Part shown: in pieces, positions 47,757-61,176 of the stretch | How the letters are laid out: each line of letters opens with the position of its first letter | Numbering within the stretch: the first letter of the stretch is position 1 | From: Pseudomonas putida | GTDB lineage: Bacteria > Pseudomonadota > Gammaproteobacteria > Pseudomonadales > Pseudomonadaceae | DNA length: 64,000 nt | Direction of reading: 5' to 3' | Assembly (NCBI RefSeq): GCF_022627325.1 | Contig: NZ_JAETZZ010000012.1 | Span: 141,496 to 205,495, forward strand | Position numbers and translations under genes: made by a program | The notes under the pieces: generated by a model | What the model was told of the DNA's origin: nothing | Seen by the model: only the letters and a program-made list of their open reading frames with translations | The model's database searches: none

Positions 47757-47785
47757 AGTCTAAAGAGGATCTTGCACCCAGTCAA
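47757..47785 (-). promoter_or_regulatory. str-operon promoter (rpsL-rpsG-fusA-tufB)
   Basis: TTGACT (47780-47785), 17 bp, TAGACT (47757-47762) on the minus strand, about 95 bp before rpsL. The -35 matches 5 of 6. The downstream region TTTGTACCC is less GC-rich than at the other promoters here. Confidence 0.7.
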
Positions 47786-47790
47786 GACAA

Positions 47791-47863
47791 GGCCCCGGCC
47801 CTCCCCGCCCGATCATCGGCAACATTTCATGTCGCCGATGACCGTGCGGAGCTTGCCGGGGCC
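47791..47863 (-). terminator. Branched hairpin structure after rpoC
   Basis: Outer arms GGCCCCGGC (47791-47799) and GCCGGGGCC (47855-47863) enclose an inner hairpin (47813-47841) of 13 bp with one wobble pair in the RNA and loop TTC. No U-run follows, so termination would be inefficient or would need Rho; it may instead be a processing or stability element. The str promoter -35 begins 6 bp after the outer arm. Confidence 0.55.
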
Positions 47864-47874
47864 CTGCCCTGTAC

Positions 47875-52074
<4,200 letters not shown>

Positions 52075-52138
52075 GGCCTTTCCTCCTGGCGGAGCAGGAA
52101 GCGGGCTTTACCAGCCCCGCTCCCCTTCGCGTCACGTG

Positions 52139-55100
52139 TTATTCGGTTTCCAGATCGATATCGATACCGAGCGAACGGATCTCTTTGATCAACACGTTGA
52201 AGGACTCGGGCATGCCCGGCTCCATACGGTGATCGCCATCCACGATGTTCTTGTACATCTTGGTACGGCCGTTCACGTCGTCCGACTTCACTGTGAGCAT
52301 TTCTTGCAGGGTGTATGCCGCGCCGTATGCTTCCAGCGCCCACACTTCCATCTCCCCGAAACGCTGACCACCGAACTGCGCCTTACCACCCAGCGGCTGC
52401 TGGGTAACCAGGCTGTAGGAACCAGTGGAACGCGCGTGCATCTTGTCGTCCACCAAGTGGTTCAGCTTGAGCATGTACATGTAACCCACGGTCACAGGAC
52501 GCTCGAACTTGTTGCCGGTACGGCCGTCGAACAGCACCATCTGGCCGCTCTCTGGCAGGTCAGCCAGCTTCAGCATGGCCTTGATCTCGCGCTCCTTGGC
52601 ACCGTCGAAGACCGGAGTAGCCATAGGCACGCCTTTCTTCAGGTTGTGCGCCAGGGCGAGGATCTCTTCGTCGGTGAACTCTTCCAGGTTCTCCTGACGA
52701 CCACCGATCTCGTTGTAGATCTCGGTGAGGAAGCCACGCAGCTCAGCGGCTTTGCGCTGTTCTTCGATCATGCGGTCGATCTTCTCGCCCAGACCTTTGG
52801 CCGCGAGGCCCAGGTGGGTTTCAAGGATCTGACCGACGTTCATACGCGAAGGTACGCCCAGCGGGTTCAGTACGACGTCGACCGGAGTACCGTTGGCGTC
52901 GTGCGGCATGTCTTCCACCGGCATGATGACCGAGACCACACCTTTGTTACCGTGACGACCGGCCATCTTGTCACCCGGCTGGATGCGACGGCGGATGGCC
53001 AGGTAAACCTTGACGATCTTCAGTACGCCCGGCGCCAGGTCATCGCCCTGCTGCAGCTTGCGCTTCTTGTCTTCGAACTTGTCGTCCAGCAGGCGACGGC
53101 GATCGACGATGTACTGCTGAGCCTTTTCCAGCTGCTCGTTCAGTGCATCTTCAGCCATGCGCAGTTTGAACCACTGGCCGTGCTCCAGACCGTCCAGCAC
53201 TTCGTCAGTGATCACGGTGCCTTTCTTCAGGCCCGCACCACCGTCGACCACTTGGCCGTTAAGGGCAGAACGCAAACGCTCGAAGGTTGCACCCTCGACG
53301 ATACGGAACTCTTCGTTGAGGTCCTTGCGAATCTCGTCCAGCTGCATCTTCTCGATGGCCAGTGCGCGGCTGTCGCGCTCCACGCCATCACGGGTGAAGA
53401 CCTGAACGTCGATGACGGTACCCTTGGTGCCAGTCGGCACGCGCAGGGAGGTGTCCTTAACGTCGCTGGCCTTCTCACCGAAGATCGCCCGCAGCAGTTT
53501 CTCTTCCGGCGTCAGCTGGGTTTCGCCTTTTGGCGTAACCTTGCCGACCAGGATGTCGCCAGCGCCGACTTCAGCACCCACGTAGACGATACCGGCTTCG
53601 TCCAGCTTGTTCAGTGCAGCTTCACCCACGTTCGGGATATCCGCAGTGATTTCCTCTGGGCCAAGCTTGGTGTCACGCGCCACACAGGTCAGTTCCTGAA
53701 TGTGGATCGTGGTGAAGCGGTCTTCCTGAACCACACGCTCGGACAGGCAGATGGAGTCTTCGAAGTTGAAGCCGTTCCACGCCATGAACGCGATGCGCAT
53801 GTTCTGACCCAGCGCCAGTTCACCCATGTCGGTGGACGGGCCGTCGGCCATGATGTCGCCACGCGCAACCTTGTCACCTTTGCTAACCAGCGGACGCTGG
53901 TTGATGCAGGTGTTCTGGTTGGAGCGGGTGTACTTGGTCAGGTTGTAGATATCTACACCTGCTTCACCGGTCTCGACTTCGTCGTCGGCTACGCGAACGA
54001 CGATACGGCTGGCGTCGACGGAGTCGATCACACCACCGCGGCGAGCAACCACGCAGACACCGGAGTCACGGGCAACGTTGCGCTCCATGCCGGTACCGAC
54101 CAGCGGCTTGTCAGCACGCAGGGTTGGTACAGCCTGACGCTGCATGTTCGAACCCATGAGTGCACGGTTGGCGTCGTCGTGCTCGAGGAACGGAATCAGC
54201 GAGGCAGCAACGGAAACAACCTGCTTCGGCGATACGTCCATCAGGGTGACGTCTTCCGGCGCCTTGACGGTGAATTCGTTCAGGTGACGAACAGCAACCA
54301 GCTCGTCGATCAGTTGCTTCTTGTCGTTCATCGCGGCCGAAGCCTGGGCGATGACGTGATCTGCTTCTTCGATCGCCGACAGGAACACGATGTCGTCGCT
54401 GACAACGCCTTCCTTCACCACGCGGTACGGGCTTTCCAGGAAGCCGTACTGGTTGGTGCGGGCATAGGCCGCCAGGGAGTTGATCAGACCGATGTTCGGA
54501 CCTTCAGGGGTCTCGATCGGGCACACACGGCCGTAGTGGGTCGGGTGTACGTCACGGACTTCAAAGCCTGCGCGCTCACGGGTCAGACCGCCCGGGCCGA
54601 GTGCGGAAACACGGCGCTTGTGGGTGATCTCGGAAAGCGGGTTGTTCTGGTCCATGAACTGCGAGAGCTGGCTCGAACCGAAGAACTCCTTCACCGCCGC
54701 CGCAACCGGCTTGGCGTTGATCAGGTCTTGCGGCATCAGGCCTTCGCTTTCAGCCATCGACAGACGTTCCTTGACCGCGCGCTCGACGCGCACCAGGCCA
54801 ACACGGAACTGGTTCTCGGCCATCTCGCCGACGCAACGTACGCGACGGTTACCGAGGTGGTCGATGTCGTCGACGATGCCTTTACCGTTACGGATATCGA
54901 CCAGGGTCTTGAGAACCTCGACGATGTCTTCCTTGCTCAGCACGCCCGAACCTTCGATCTCGGTACGACCGATACGACGGTTGAACTTCATGCGGCCCAC
55001 GGCCGACAGGTCGTAACGCTCGGCGCTGAAGAACAGGTTGTTGAACAGGGTTTCGGCAGCGTCCTTGGTTGGCGGCTCGCCCGGGCGCATCATGCGATAG

Positions 55101-56212
55101 ATCTCGACCAGCGCTTCCAGTTGGTTGCTGGTGGTGTCGATCTTCAAGGTGTCCGAGATGAACGGACCGCAGTCGATGTCGTTGGTGTACAGCGTTTCGA
55201 TGCGTACGACCTGAGCCTTGGCGATCTTGATCAGCAGCTCGGCGGTCAGCTCGGTGTTGCACTCGGCGATGATCTCGCCGGTAGCCGGATGCACGATAGC
55301 CTTGGCCGTGGTGCGACCCAGGACGTATTCCATCGGAACGTCCAGCTGGTTCACGCCGGCCTTCTCGAGCTGGTTGACATGGCGCGCGGTAATGCGGCGG
55401 CCCTGCTCAACGATGACCTTGCCGGTTTCGTCATGGATATCCATGACCGCAACTTCACCACGCAGACGCTGAGGCACCAGTTCCAGGCTGAGTTTCTCGC
55501 CGGAAATATGGAACACGTTGGTGGTGTAGAAGGTGTTCAGAACCTCTTCGGTGCTGTAACCCAGGGCGCGCAGCAGTACCGAGGCCGGAAGTTTGCGGCG
55601 ACGGTCGATACGGACGAACACGCAGTCTTTCGGATCGAACTCGAAGTCCAACCAGGAGCCGCGGTACGGAATGATGCGAGCGGAGTACAGCAGCTTGCCG
55701 GAGCTGTGCGTCTTGCCACGGTCGTGGTCGAAGAACACACCAGGCGAACGGTGCAGCTGGGAAACGATCACACGCTCGGTACCGTTGATAACGAAGGTAC
55801 CGTTCTCAGTCATCAGGGGGATTTCACCCATGTAGACTTCTTGCTCTTTGATGTCCTTGATCGCTTTGTTCGACGATTCCTTGTCGAAGATGATCAGGCG
55901 CACCTTGACCCGCAGTGGGACCGCGAAGGTCACGCCACGCAGGACACATTCCTTCACATCGAAGGCGGGTTCGCCCAGGCGATAGCCTACGTACTCCAGG
56001 GCAGCATTGCCGGAGTAGCTGATGATCGGAAATACCGATTTGAAGGCCGCGTGCAGGCCGACGTCGCGGAACTGATCCTTGGATGCTCCCGCTTGCAGGA
56101 ATTCGCGATACGAATCCAGCTGGATGGCCAGGAGGTAAGGCACATCCATGACGTCCGGCAACTTGCTAAAGTCCTTGCGGATACGTTTTTTCTCAGTGTA
56201 TGAGTAAGCCAT
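52139..56212 (-). CDS. rpoB: RNA polymerase beta subunit
   Basis: RpoB is 1,357 residues long. The rifampicin pocket reads QFMDQNNPLSEITHKRR followed by SALGPGGL, all in the sensitive state. The C-terminal end ESFNVLIKEIRSLGIDI pairs with RpoC. The ATG at 56212 follows a 219-bp gap from rplL that contains an attenuator, which lowers rpoBC expression relative to the L7/L12 genes. Confidence 0.99.
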   Translation of the reverse strand: MAYSYTEKKRIRKDFSKLPDVMDVPYLLAIQLDSYREFLQAGASKDQFRDVGLHAAFKSVFPIISYSGNAALEYVGYRLGEPAFDVKECVLRGVTFAVPLRVKVRLIIFDKESSNKAIKDIKEQEVYMGEIPLMTENGTFVINGTERVIVSQLHRSPGVFFDHDRGKTHSSGKLLYSARIIPYRGSWLDFEFDPKDCVFVRIDRRRKLPASVLLRALGYSTEEVLNTFYTTNVFHISGEKLSLELVPQRLRGEVAVMDIHDETGKVIVEQGRRITARHVNQLEKAGVNQLDVPMEYVLGRTTAKAIVHPATGEIIAECNTELTAELLIKIAKAQVVRIETLYTNDIDCGPFISDTLKIDTTSNQLEALVEIYRMMRPGEPPTKDAAETLFNNLFFSAERYDLSAVGRMKFNRRIGRTEIEGSGVLSKEDIVEVLKTLVDIRNGKGIVDDIDHLGNRRVRCVGEMAENQFRVGLVRVERAVKERLSMAESEGLMPQDLINAKPVAAAVKEFFGSSQLSQFMDQNNPLSEITHKRRVSALGPGGLTRERAGFEVRDVHPTHYGRVCPIETPEGPNIGLINSLAAYARTNQYGFLESPYRVVKEGVVSDDIVFLSAIEEADHVIAQASAAMNDKKQLIDELVAVRHLNEFTVKAPEDVTLMDVSPKQVVSVAASLIPFLEHDDANRALMGSNMQRQAVPTLRADKPLVGTGMERNVARDSGVCVVARRGGVIDSVDASRIVVRVADDEVETGEAGVDIYNLTKYTRSNQNTCINQRPLVSKGDKVARGDIMADGPSTDMGELALGQNMRIAFMAWNGFNFEDSICLSERVVQEDRFTTIHIQELTCVARDTKLGPEEITADIPNVGEAALNKLDEAGIVYVGAEVGAGDILVGKVTPKGETQLTPEEKLLRAIFGEKASDVKDTSLRVPTGTKGTVIDVQVFTRDGVERDSRALAIEKMQLDEIRKDLNEEFRIVEGATFERLRSALNGQVVDGGAGLKKGTVITDEVLDGLEHGQWFKLRMAEDALNEQLEKAQQYIVDRRRLLDDKFEDKKRKLQQGDDLAPGVLKIVKVYLAIRRRIQPGDKMAGRHGNKGVVSVIMPVEDMPHDANGTPVDVVLNPLGVPSRMNVGQILETHLGLAAKGLGEKIDRMIEEQRKAAELRGFLTEIYNEIGGRQENLEEFTDEEILALAHNLKKGVPMATPVFDGAKEREIKAMLKLADLPESGQMVLFDGRTGNKFERPVTVGYMYMLKLNHLVDDKMHARSTGSYSLVTQQPLGGKAQFGGQRFGEMEVWALEAYGAAYTLQEMLTVKSDDVNGRTKMYKNIVDGDHRMEPGMPESFNVLIKEIRSLGIDIDLETE

Positions 56213-56358
56213 CAGCGTTCCCCAGCTTGGTCACCTGCTTGTTTGGCTTCTCCCGGCGGGAGCAGCCAGAAAATCGTGCAAACCCCTTGGTTTGCGCCAC
56301 CCACATGGGTGTCTTGCAGCTTGTTATCGGGGCCGACGTGATCGGCCACCAATAACGG

Positions 56359-56387
56359 AAAAAGGCCGGTGGCATAAGCCACCAGCC
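56359..56387 (-). terminator. Attenuator between rplL and rpoB
   Basis: On the minus strand the stem GGCTGGTGGC / GCCACCGGCC (one G-U pair) with loop TTAT is followed by TTTTT. This is a typical intrinsic terminator located 44 bp beyond rplL and 146 bp before rpoB. In E. coli a leaky terminator at the same place lets only a fraction of polymerases enter rpoBC. Confidence 0.85.
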
Positions 56388-56431
56388 ATCAGCCTTTGCT
56401 CAACGCTCCGGCTGGAGTCGCAAGGTCGAGA

Positions 56432-56797
56432 TTACTTCAGCTCGACTTTAGCGCCTGCTTCTTCCAGCTTCTTCTTAGCGTCTTCAGCGGCTTCTTTCGA
56501 AACGCCTTCAGCTACGACCTGAGGAGCGCCGTCGACTTTCTCTTTGGCTTCTTTCAGGCCCAGACCGGTCAGTTCGCGAACGGCTTTGATCACGTTCACT
56601 TTCTTGTCGCCGGCTTCAACCAGAACAACGTTGAACTCGGTCTGCTCTTCAACAACGGCAGCAGCAGCAGCTGGGCCAGCAGCGGCAACAGCAGCGGTAA
56701 CGCCGAAGGTTTCTTCCATAGCTTTGATCAGCTCAACAACTTCCAGAACGGTTTTCTGGCCGATTGCTTCGATGATTTGCTCGTTAGTCAGGGACAT
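56432..56797 (-). CDS. rplL: 50S ribosomal protein L7/L12
   Basis: bL12, 121 residues, the stalk protein that recruits translation GTPases. An N-terminal dimerisation segment ([20 protein letters not shown]) is followed by an Ala-rich hinge ([17 protein letters not shown]) and the globular domain ending [10 protein letters not shown]. It lies 78 bp after rplJ. Confidence 0.98.
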
Positions 56798-56875
56798 GAC
56801 TTAAATCCTGTATTGGGGTGACAGCCTACGCAGCCATCAAATTAAACATATGATTTTGAAAGAGGTTACGCGGCC

Positions 56876-57376
56876 TTAGGCAGCAGCAGCTTCTTTCTGG
56901 TCGCGAACGGCCGCCAGAGTACGAGCCAGCTTGCTGGTAGCGCCTTGAATGACGCTCATCAGACGTGCGATAGCTTCGTCACGGGTCGGCAAGGTAGCCA
57001 GTACATCGATCTGGTTGGCGGCAATGAAATTGCCGTCAAACGCAGCTGCCTTGATCTCGAACTTGTCCTGACCCTTGGCGAACTCTTTGAACAGACGAGC
57101 AGCAGCGCCCGGGTGTTCGTTGGAGAAAGCAATCAGGGTCGGGCCTTTGAACGCGTCGTTGAGGATCGAATACTCGGTACCTTCAACTGCGCGCTTGAGC
57201 AGGGTGTTACGTACGACACGTACGTATACGCCAGCTTCGCGGGCCTCTTTACGGAGTCCGGTCATTGCGCTTACAGTCACACCACGGGCATCGGCCACGA
57301 CAGCGGACAGAGCGACTTTGGCAGCCTCGTTGACTTCAGCGACGATGGCTTTCTTGTCTTCGAGTTTAATTGCCAC
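56876..57376 (-). CDS. rplJ: 50S ribosomal protein L10
   Basis: uL10, 166 residues, the stalk base that binds L7/L12 dimers through its C-terminal helix and represses its own operon. I used the GTG at 57376, 7 nt after an AGGAG site, giving MAIKLEDKKAIVAEV. A longer frame reading through the leader is not coding. The 196-bp gap from rplA holds the L10-binding leader. Confidence 0.97.
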   Translation of the reverse strand: MAIKLEDKKAIVAEVNEAAKVALSAVVADARGVTVSAMTGLRKEAREAGVYVRVVRNTLLKRAVEGTEYSILNDAFKGPTLIAFSNEHPGAAARLFKEFAKGQDKFEIKAAAFDGNFIAANQIDVLATLPTRDEAIARLMSVIQGATSKLARTLAAVRDQKEAAAA

Positions 57377-57436
57377 GGGTTTACTCCTGGTTTTTACCGT
57401 TTCATCTGGCCGAAGCCGGATGTCGTTTTGGTGTCT

Positions 57437-57535
57437 GATTCGGTAACGAATCGGGAGCACCATCTGCGTAGGCTTGAGGTTTAAGGCTTGCGCCGCCTAC
57501 GGTCTTGGATAGCCCCCGCCAGGCAGGGACCCCAA
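57437..57535 (-). ncRNA. L10 leader (autoregulatory mRNA structure)
   Basis: The rplA-rplJ gap folds into stems seen directly: CGTAGGC / GCCTACG (57467-57473 with 57495-57501) around a purine-rich internal loop, and GATTCG / CGAATC (57437-57442 with 57447-57452). This is the arrangement of the L10 leader, where L10-L12 binds and blocks translation of rplJ and rplL. Confidence 0.8.
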
Positions 57536-57572
57536 TTTTGCTGATGGCGCGACGAATCGCGCCATCATTGCC

Positions 57573-58268
57573 TTACGCGTTCAGCGAGCTCTGATCGATG
57601 ACCAGACCTGGGCCCATAGTGGTGCTCAGGGTAACGCGCTTGACGTAAATACCTTTCGAAGAAGCTGGCTTGATACGCTTCAGATCAGCGATCAGGGCTT
57701 CAACGTTTTCCTTCAGCTTGCCAGCTTCGAAACCGACCTTGCCAACGGAGGTGTGGATGATACCGTTTTTGTCGGTGCGATAGCGAACCTGACCGGCCTT
57801 GGCGTTTTTCACAGCCGTGGCAACATCAGGAGTCACAGTACCGACTTTCGGATTAGGCATCAGGCCGCGAGGACCCAGAACCTGACCCAGCTGACCCACA
57901 ACGCGCATGGCATCTGGCGATGCGATGACGACGTCATAGTTCAGGTCGCCGCCTTTCATTTCGGCAGCCAGATCATCCATACCTACACGGTCAGCGCCGG
58001 CAGCCAGAGCGGCCTCAGCAGCTGGACCCTGGGTGAAGACGGCAACGCGCACGGTCTTGCCAGTGCCGTGTGGCAGCACGGTAGCGCTACGAACGACCTG
58101 GTCGGATTTACGCGGGTCAACACCGAGGTTGACGGCAACGTCGAAAGATTCGCTGAACTTCACGGTGGACAGTTCGGCCAGCAGCGCAGCTGCGTCTTCG
58201 AAGTTGTAAACTTTGCCAGCTTCGACTTTCGAAGCAATAGCCTTTTGGCGCTTGGTCAGCTTAGCCAT
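57573..58268 (-). CDS. rplA: 50S ribosomal protein L1
   Basis: uL1, 231 residues, on the mobile stalk at the E site; in E. coli it represses the L11 operon by binding upstream of rplK. It contains [40 protein letters not shown] and the ending [13 protein letters not shown]. Its ATG shares one base with the rplK stop (TAATG). Confidence 0.98.
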
Positions 58269-58699
58269 TACACACCCTCCACGTTCAGGCCCATGCTGCG
58301 GGCAGAGCCAGCGATGGTGCGTACAGCAGCGTCCAGGTCAGCAGCGGTCAGATCAGCCTGTTTAGCTTTGGCGATATCTTCCAGCTGAGCACGGGTCACG
58401 GTACCGACTTTGACGGTGTTCGGGCGAGCCGAACCACTGGTCAGGCCAGCAGCTTTCTTCAGCAGAACCGAGGCAGGGGTGCTCTTGGTCTCGAAAGTGA
58501 AGCTACGGTCACTGTAAACAGTGATGATCACAGGCGTCGGCAGGCCGGCTTCTTGACCCTGAGTACGGGCGTTGAAGGCCTTGCAGAATTCCATGATGTT
58601 CACACCGTGTTGACCCAGTGCTGGACCAACGGGTGGGCTTGGGTTGGCCTGGCCGGCCTTAACTTGCAGCTTGATGTAAGCCTGAATCTTCTTAGCCAT
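58268..58699 (-). CDS. rplK: 50S ribosomal protein L11
   Basis: uL11, 143 residues, at the GTPase-associated centre; it is required for RelA activation and thiostrepton action. The N-terminal proline-rich switch ([20 protein letters not shown]) is intact. It is 119 bp after nusG, with a terminator-like hairpin between. Confidence 0.98.
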
Positions 58700-58770
58700 G
58701 AGCTACTCCAATATCGGGTACGAACGCCAGATGGCTCCCCGGATGACTTGCGTTTTATCCCAGTGACGAC

Positions 58771-58800
58771 AAAACCCCGCAGCACACAGGGCTGCGGGGT
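58771..58800 (-). terminator. Terminator-like hairpin between nusG and rplK
   Basis: The stem ACCCCGCAGC / GCTGCGGGGT is followed on the minus strand by TTTTGTCG. It lies 18 bp beyond the nusG stop. It could end the secE-nusG transcript, or be partly read through into rplK. Confidence 0.75.
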
Positions 58801-58818
58801 ATGGGATGCTTCGTCCGC

Positions 58819-59352
58819 CTAGACCTTTTCGACCTGGCTGAACTCGAGCTCTACCGGAGTAGAGCGACCGAAAATGAGTACCGCCACCTGGAGGCGACTC
58901 TTTTCGTAGTTAACCTCTTCGACGTTACCATTGAAGTCAGCGAACGGACCATCAATGACTCGAACCACTTCACCGGGCTCGAACAACGTCTTCGGCTTCG
59001 GCTTGTCACTACCGTCGGCTACGCGACGCAGGATAGCTTCAGCTTCTTTATCAGTGATCGGTGCAGGCTTATCAGCAGTACCACCAATGAAGCCCATCAC
59101 ACGAGGGGTATCCTTGACCAAGTGCCAAGTCCCTTCGTTCATCTCCATCTGGACCAGAACATAGCCAGGGAAGAATTTACGCTCACTTTTGCGCTTCTGG
59201 CCGTTGCGCATTTCGACAACTTCTTCGGTCGGGACCAGGATCTCGCCGAAACCGTCTTCCATGCCTGCCAGCTTGACGCGCTCTATCAGGGAGCGCATAA
59301 CATGCTTCTCGTAACCCGAGTAAGCATGCACAACATACCAACGCTTAGCCAC
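58819..59352 (-). CDS. nusG: Transcription termination/antitermination factor NusG
   Basis: NusG, 177 residues, binds the RNA polymerase clamp through its N-terminal domain (MAKRWYVVHAYSGYEKHV, PGYVLVQMEMN). Its C-terminal KOW domain (FEPGEVVRVIDGPFADFNG) contacts Rho or S10. It is 9 bp after secE. Confidence 0.98.
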   Translation of the reverse strand: MAKRWYVVHAYSGYEKHVMRSLIERVKLAGMEDGFGEILVPTEEVVEMRNGQKRKSERKFFPGYVLVQMEMNEGTWHLVKDTPRVMGFIGGTADKPAPITDKEAEAILRRVADGSDKPKPKTLFEPGEVVRVIDGPFADFNGNVEEVNYEKSRLQVAVLIFGRSTPVELEFSQVEKV

Positions 59353-59361
59353 GGGACACCT

Positions 59362-59730
59362 TTAGCCAACGATCAGGGAGACCGCCCAGCCGAGCAGGGA
59401 ATCAAGCCCCCACAGCAGCAGTGCCATAACCAGCACGACAGCCACGACAATCAGCGTGGTCTGGGTGGTTTCCTGGCGGGTCGGCCACACGACTTTACGG
59501 ATCTCAGTACGAGCTTCCTTCGCAAGCGCAAAGAACGACTTACCCTTCGCGGTCTGCAGAGCTACAAAGCCCGCAACAGCAGCCAGGGCGAGAAGTGCAA
59601 GAACGCGGTACAGGATTGGAGAGGCGGAGTAATACTGATTACCCACTACACCAACAACCACCAAAGCCACTACAGCCAGCCACTTGAACAGATCAAAACG
59701 CGATTCTTGGGCTTCAGTTTTGGGAGTCAT
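59362..59730 (-). CDS. secE: Protein translocase subunit SecE
   Basis: SecE, 122 residues, clamps SecY in the translocon. It has three membrane helices (about 16-35, 41-58, 93-118) and the conserved amphipathic segment EARTEIRKVVWPTRQE. The ATG at 59730 begins MTPKTEAQESRFD; a longer frame is less likely. The gene follows tRNA-Trp by 44 bp, the classic tRNA-secE-nusG arrangement. Confidence 0.97.
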   Translation of the reverse strand: MTPKTEAQESRFDLFKWLAVVALVVVGVVGNQYYSASPILYRVLALLALAAVAGFVALQTAKGKSFFALAKEARTEIRKVVWPTRQETTQTTLIVVAVVLVMALLLWGLDSLLGWAVSLIVG

Positions 59731-59774
59731 CGAGGAGGATCCTGTAAGAAGAAAGCCAATCACACTGAGGTGAA

Positions 59775-59850
59775 TGGCAGGTCAGGAGGGAATCGAACCC
59801 CCAACCTACGGTTTTGGAGACCGTCGCTCTGCCAATTGAGCTACTGACCT
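59775..59850 (-). tRNA. tRNA-Trp (anticodon CCA)
   Basis: A 76-nt cloverleaf including an encoded 3' CCA. The acceptor stem is AGGTCAG / CTGACCT, the anticodon loop is CTCCAAA with anticodon CCA, and the T arm carries GGTTCGATTCC. It lies between tufA and secE. Confidence 0.97.
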
Positions 59851-59872
59851 GTAACGCTGTATCAGGCCGGCC

Positions 59873-59900
59873 ATTATACCGGCCTGATCAAGTAAATCAA
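59873..59900 (-). promoter_or_regulatory. Candidate promoter of tRNA-Trp-secE-nusG, inside a palindrome
   Basis: TTGATT (59895-59900), 16 bp, TATAAT (59873-59878) on the minus strand, followed by GGCCGGCC. The perfect -10 box sits in the loop of an inverted repeat (59861-59888: ATCAGGCCGG ... CCGGCCTGAT). Transcription would begin some 15-20 nt before the mature tRNA. Confidence 0.65.
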
Positions 59901-59904
59901 CTAC

Positions 59905-61098
59905 TTATTCGATAATTTTTGCTACGACGCCGGCGCCGACGGTACGACCGCCTTCACGGATAGCGAAGCGCAGACCGTCTTCCATTGCGATGGTCTTGAT
60001 CAGGGTAACAGTCATCTGAATGTTGTCACCTGGCATTACCATTTCAACGCCTTCCGGCAGTTCGCAGTTACCGGTCACGTCAGTGGTACGGAAGTAGAAC
60101 TGAGGACGGTAGCCTTTGAAGAACGGCGTGTGACGGCCGCCTTCTTCCTTCGACAGAACGTAGACTTCTGCGGTGAACTTGGTGTGCGGCTTGACCGAAC
60201 CTGGCTTGACCAGAACCTGGCCACGCTCAACGTCGTCACGCTTGGTACCACGCAGCAGAACGCCGCAGTTCTCGCCAGCACGACCTTCGTCCAGCAGCTT
60301 GCGGAACATCTCAACACCGGTGCAGGTGGTGGTGGTGGTGTCACGCAGACCAACGATTTCCAGTGGATCCTGAACGCGGACGATACCACGCTCGATACGG
60401 CCGGTAACAACGGTACCGCGACCCGAGATCGAGAATACGTCTTCGATCGGCATCAGGAACGGCTGGTCGATGGCACGAACTGGCTCAGGAATGTAGCTGT
60501 CCAGAGTCTCTACCAGCTTCTTGACAGCGGTAGTACCCATTTCGTTGTCGTCTTTGCCTTCCAGAGCCATACGAGCGGAACCGATGATGATCGGAGTGTC
60601 GTCGCCTGGGAAGTCGTAGGTGGACAGCAGGTCGCGAACTTCCATCTCGACCAGTTCCAGCAGCTCAGCGTCGTCTACCAGGTCAGCCTTGTTCAGGAAG
60701 ACCACGATGTACGGAACGCCAACCTGACGGGACAGCAGGATGTGCTCACGGGTTTGTGGCATCGGACCATCGGCGGCCGAGCAAACCAGGATCGCGCCGT
60801 CCATCTGGGCAGCACCGGTGATCATGTTCTTCACGTAGTCAGCGTGACCTGGGCAGTCAACGTGAGCGTAGTGACGAATGGTCGAGTTGTACTCAACGTG
60901 AGCGGTGTTGATGGTTATACCGCGTGCTTTTTCTTCCGGAGCCGAGTCGATCTTGTCGAACTCAACGATTGCCGAACCGAAAACTTCGGAGCAAACGCGA
61001 GTCAGAGCTGCGGTCAGAGTGGTCTTACCGTGGTCAACGTGGCCGATAGTGCCGACGTTAACGTGGGGAAGGGAACGATCAAACTTTTCCTTAGCCAT
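59905..61098 (-). CDS. tufA: Elongation factor Tu (tRNA-linked copy)
   Basis: The second EF-Tu gene, 397 residues, identical to the str-operon product except for Ile44 in place of Val44. GTPase motifs [13 protein letters not shown] and NKAD are intact. It starts with ATG after a strong GGAGG site; the open frame extends upstream into tRNA sequence and is not coding there. It lies 78 bp downstream of tRNA-Thr, the same link as tufB with its tRNA cluster in E. coli. The name tufA/tufB for the two copies varies among annotations. Confidence 0.97.
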
Positions 61099-61143
61099 CG
61101 ATACAATCCTCCGCAGAAGAAATAGTCTTACGCTGATAAAACA

Positions 61144-61169
61144 AAGGCAGATATTTTCATATCTGCCTT
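61144..61169 (-). terminator. Hairpin between tRNA-Thr and tufA
   Basis: A perfect 11-bp stem (AAGGCAGATAT / ATATCTGCCTT) with a 4-nt loop is followed on the minus strand by TGTTTTATC. It is terminator-like and lies 8 bp after the tRNA-Thr 3' end and 45 bp before tufA. Confidence 0.75.
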
Positions 61170-61176
61170 GTTTATA

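Noticed and set aside
52136..56203. A 1,355-codon open frame antisense to rpoB
   Set aside because: It mirrors the rpoB frame over its full length, and its protein resembles no family I know. In GC-rich genes with strong codon bias the complementary phase rarely contains stops.
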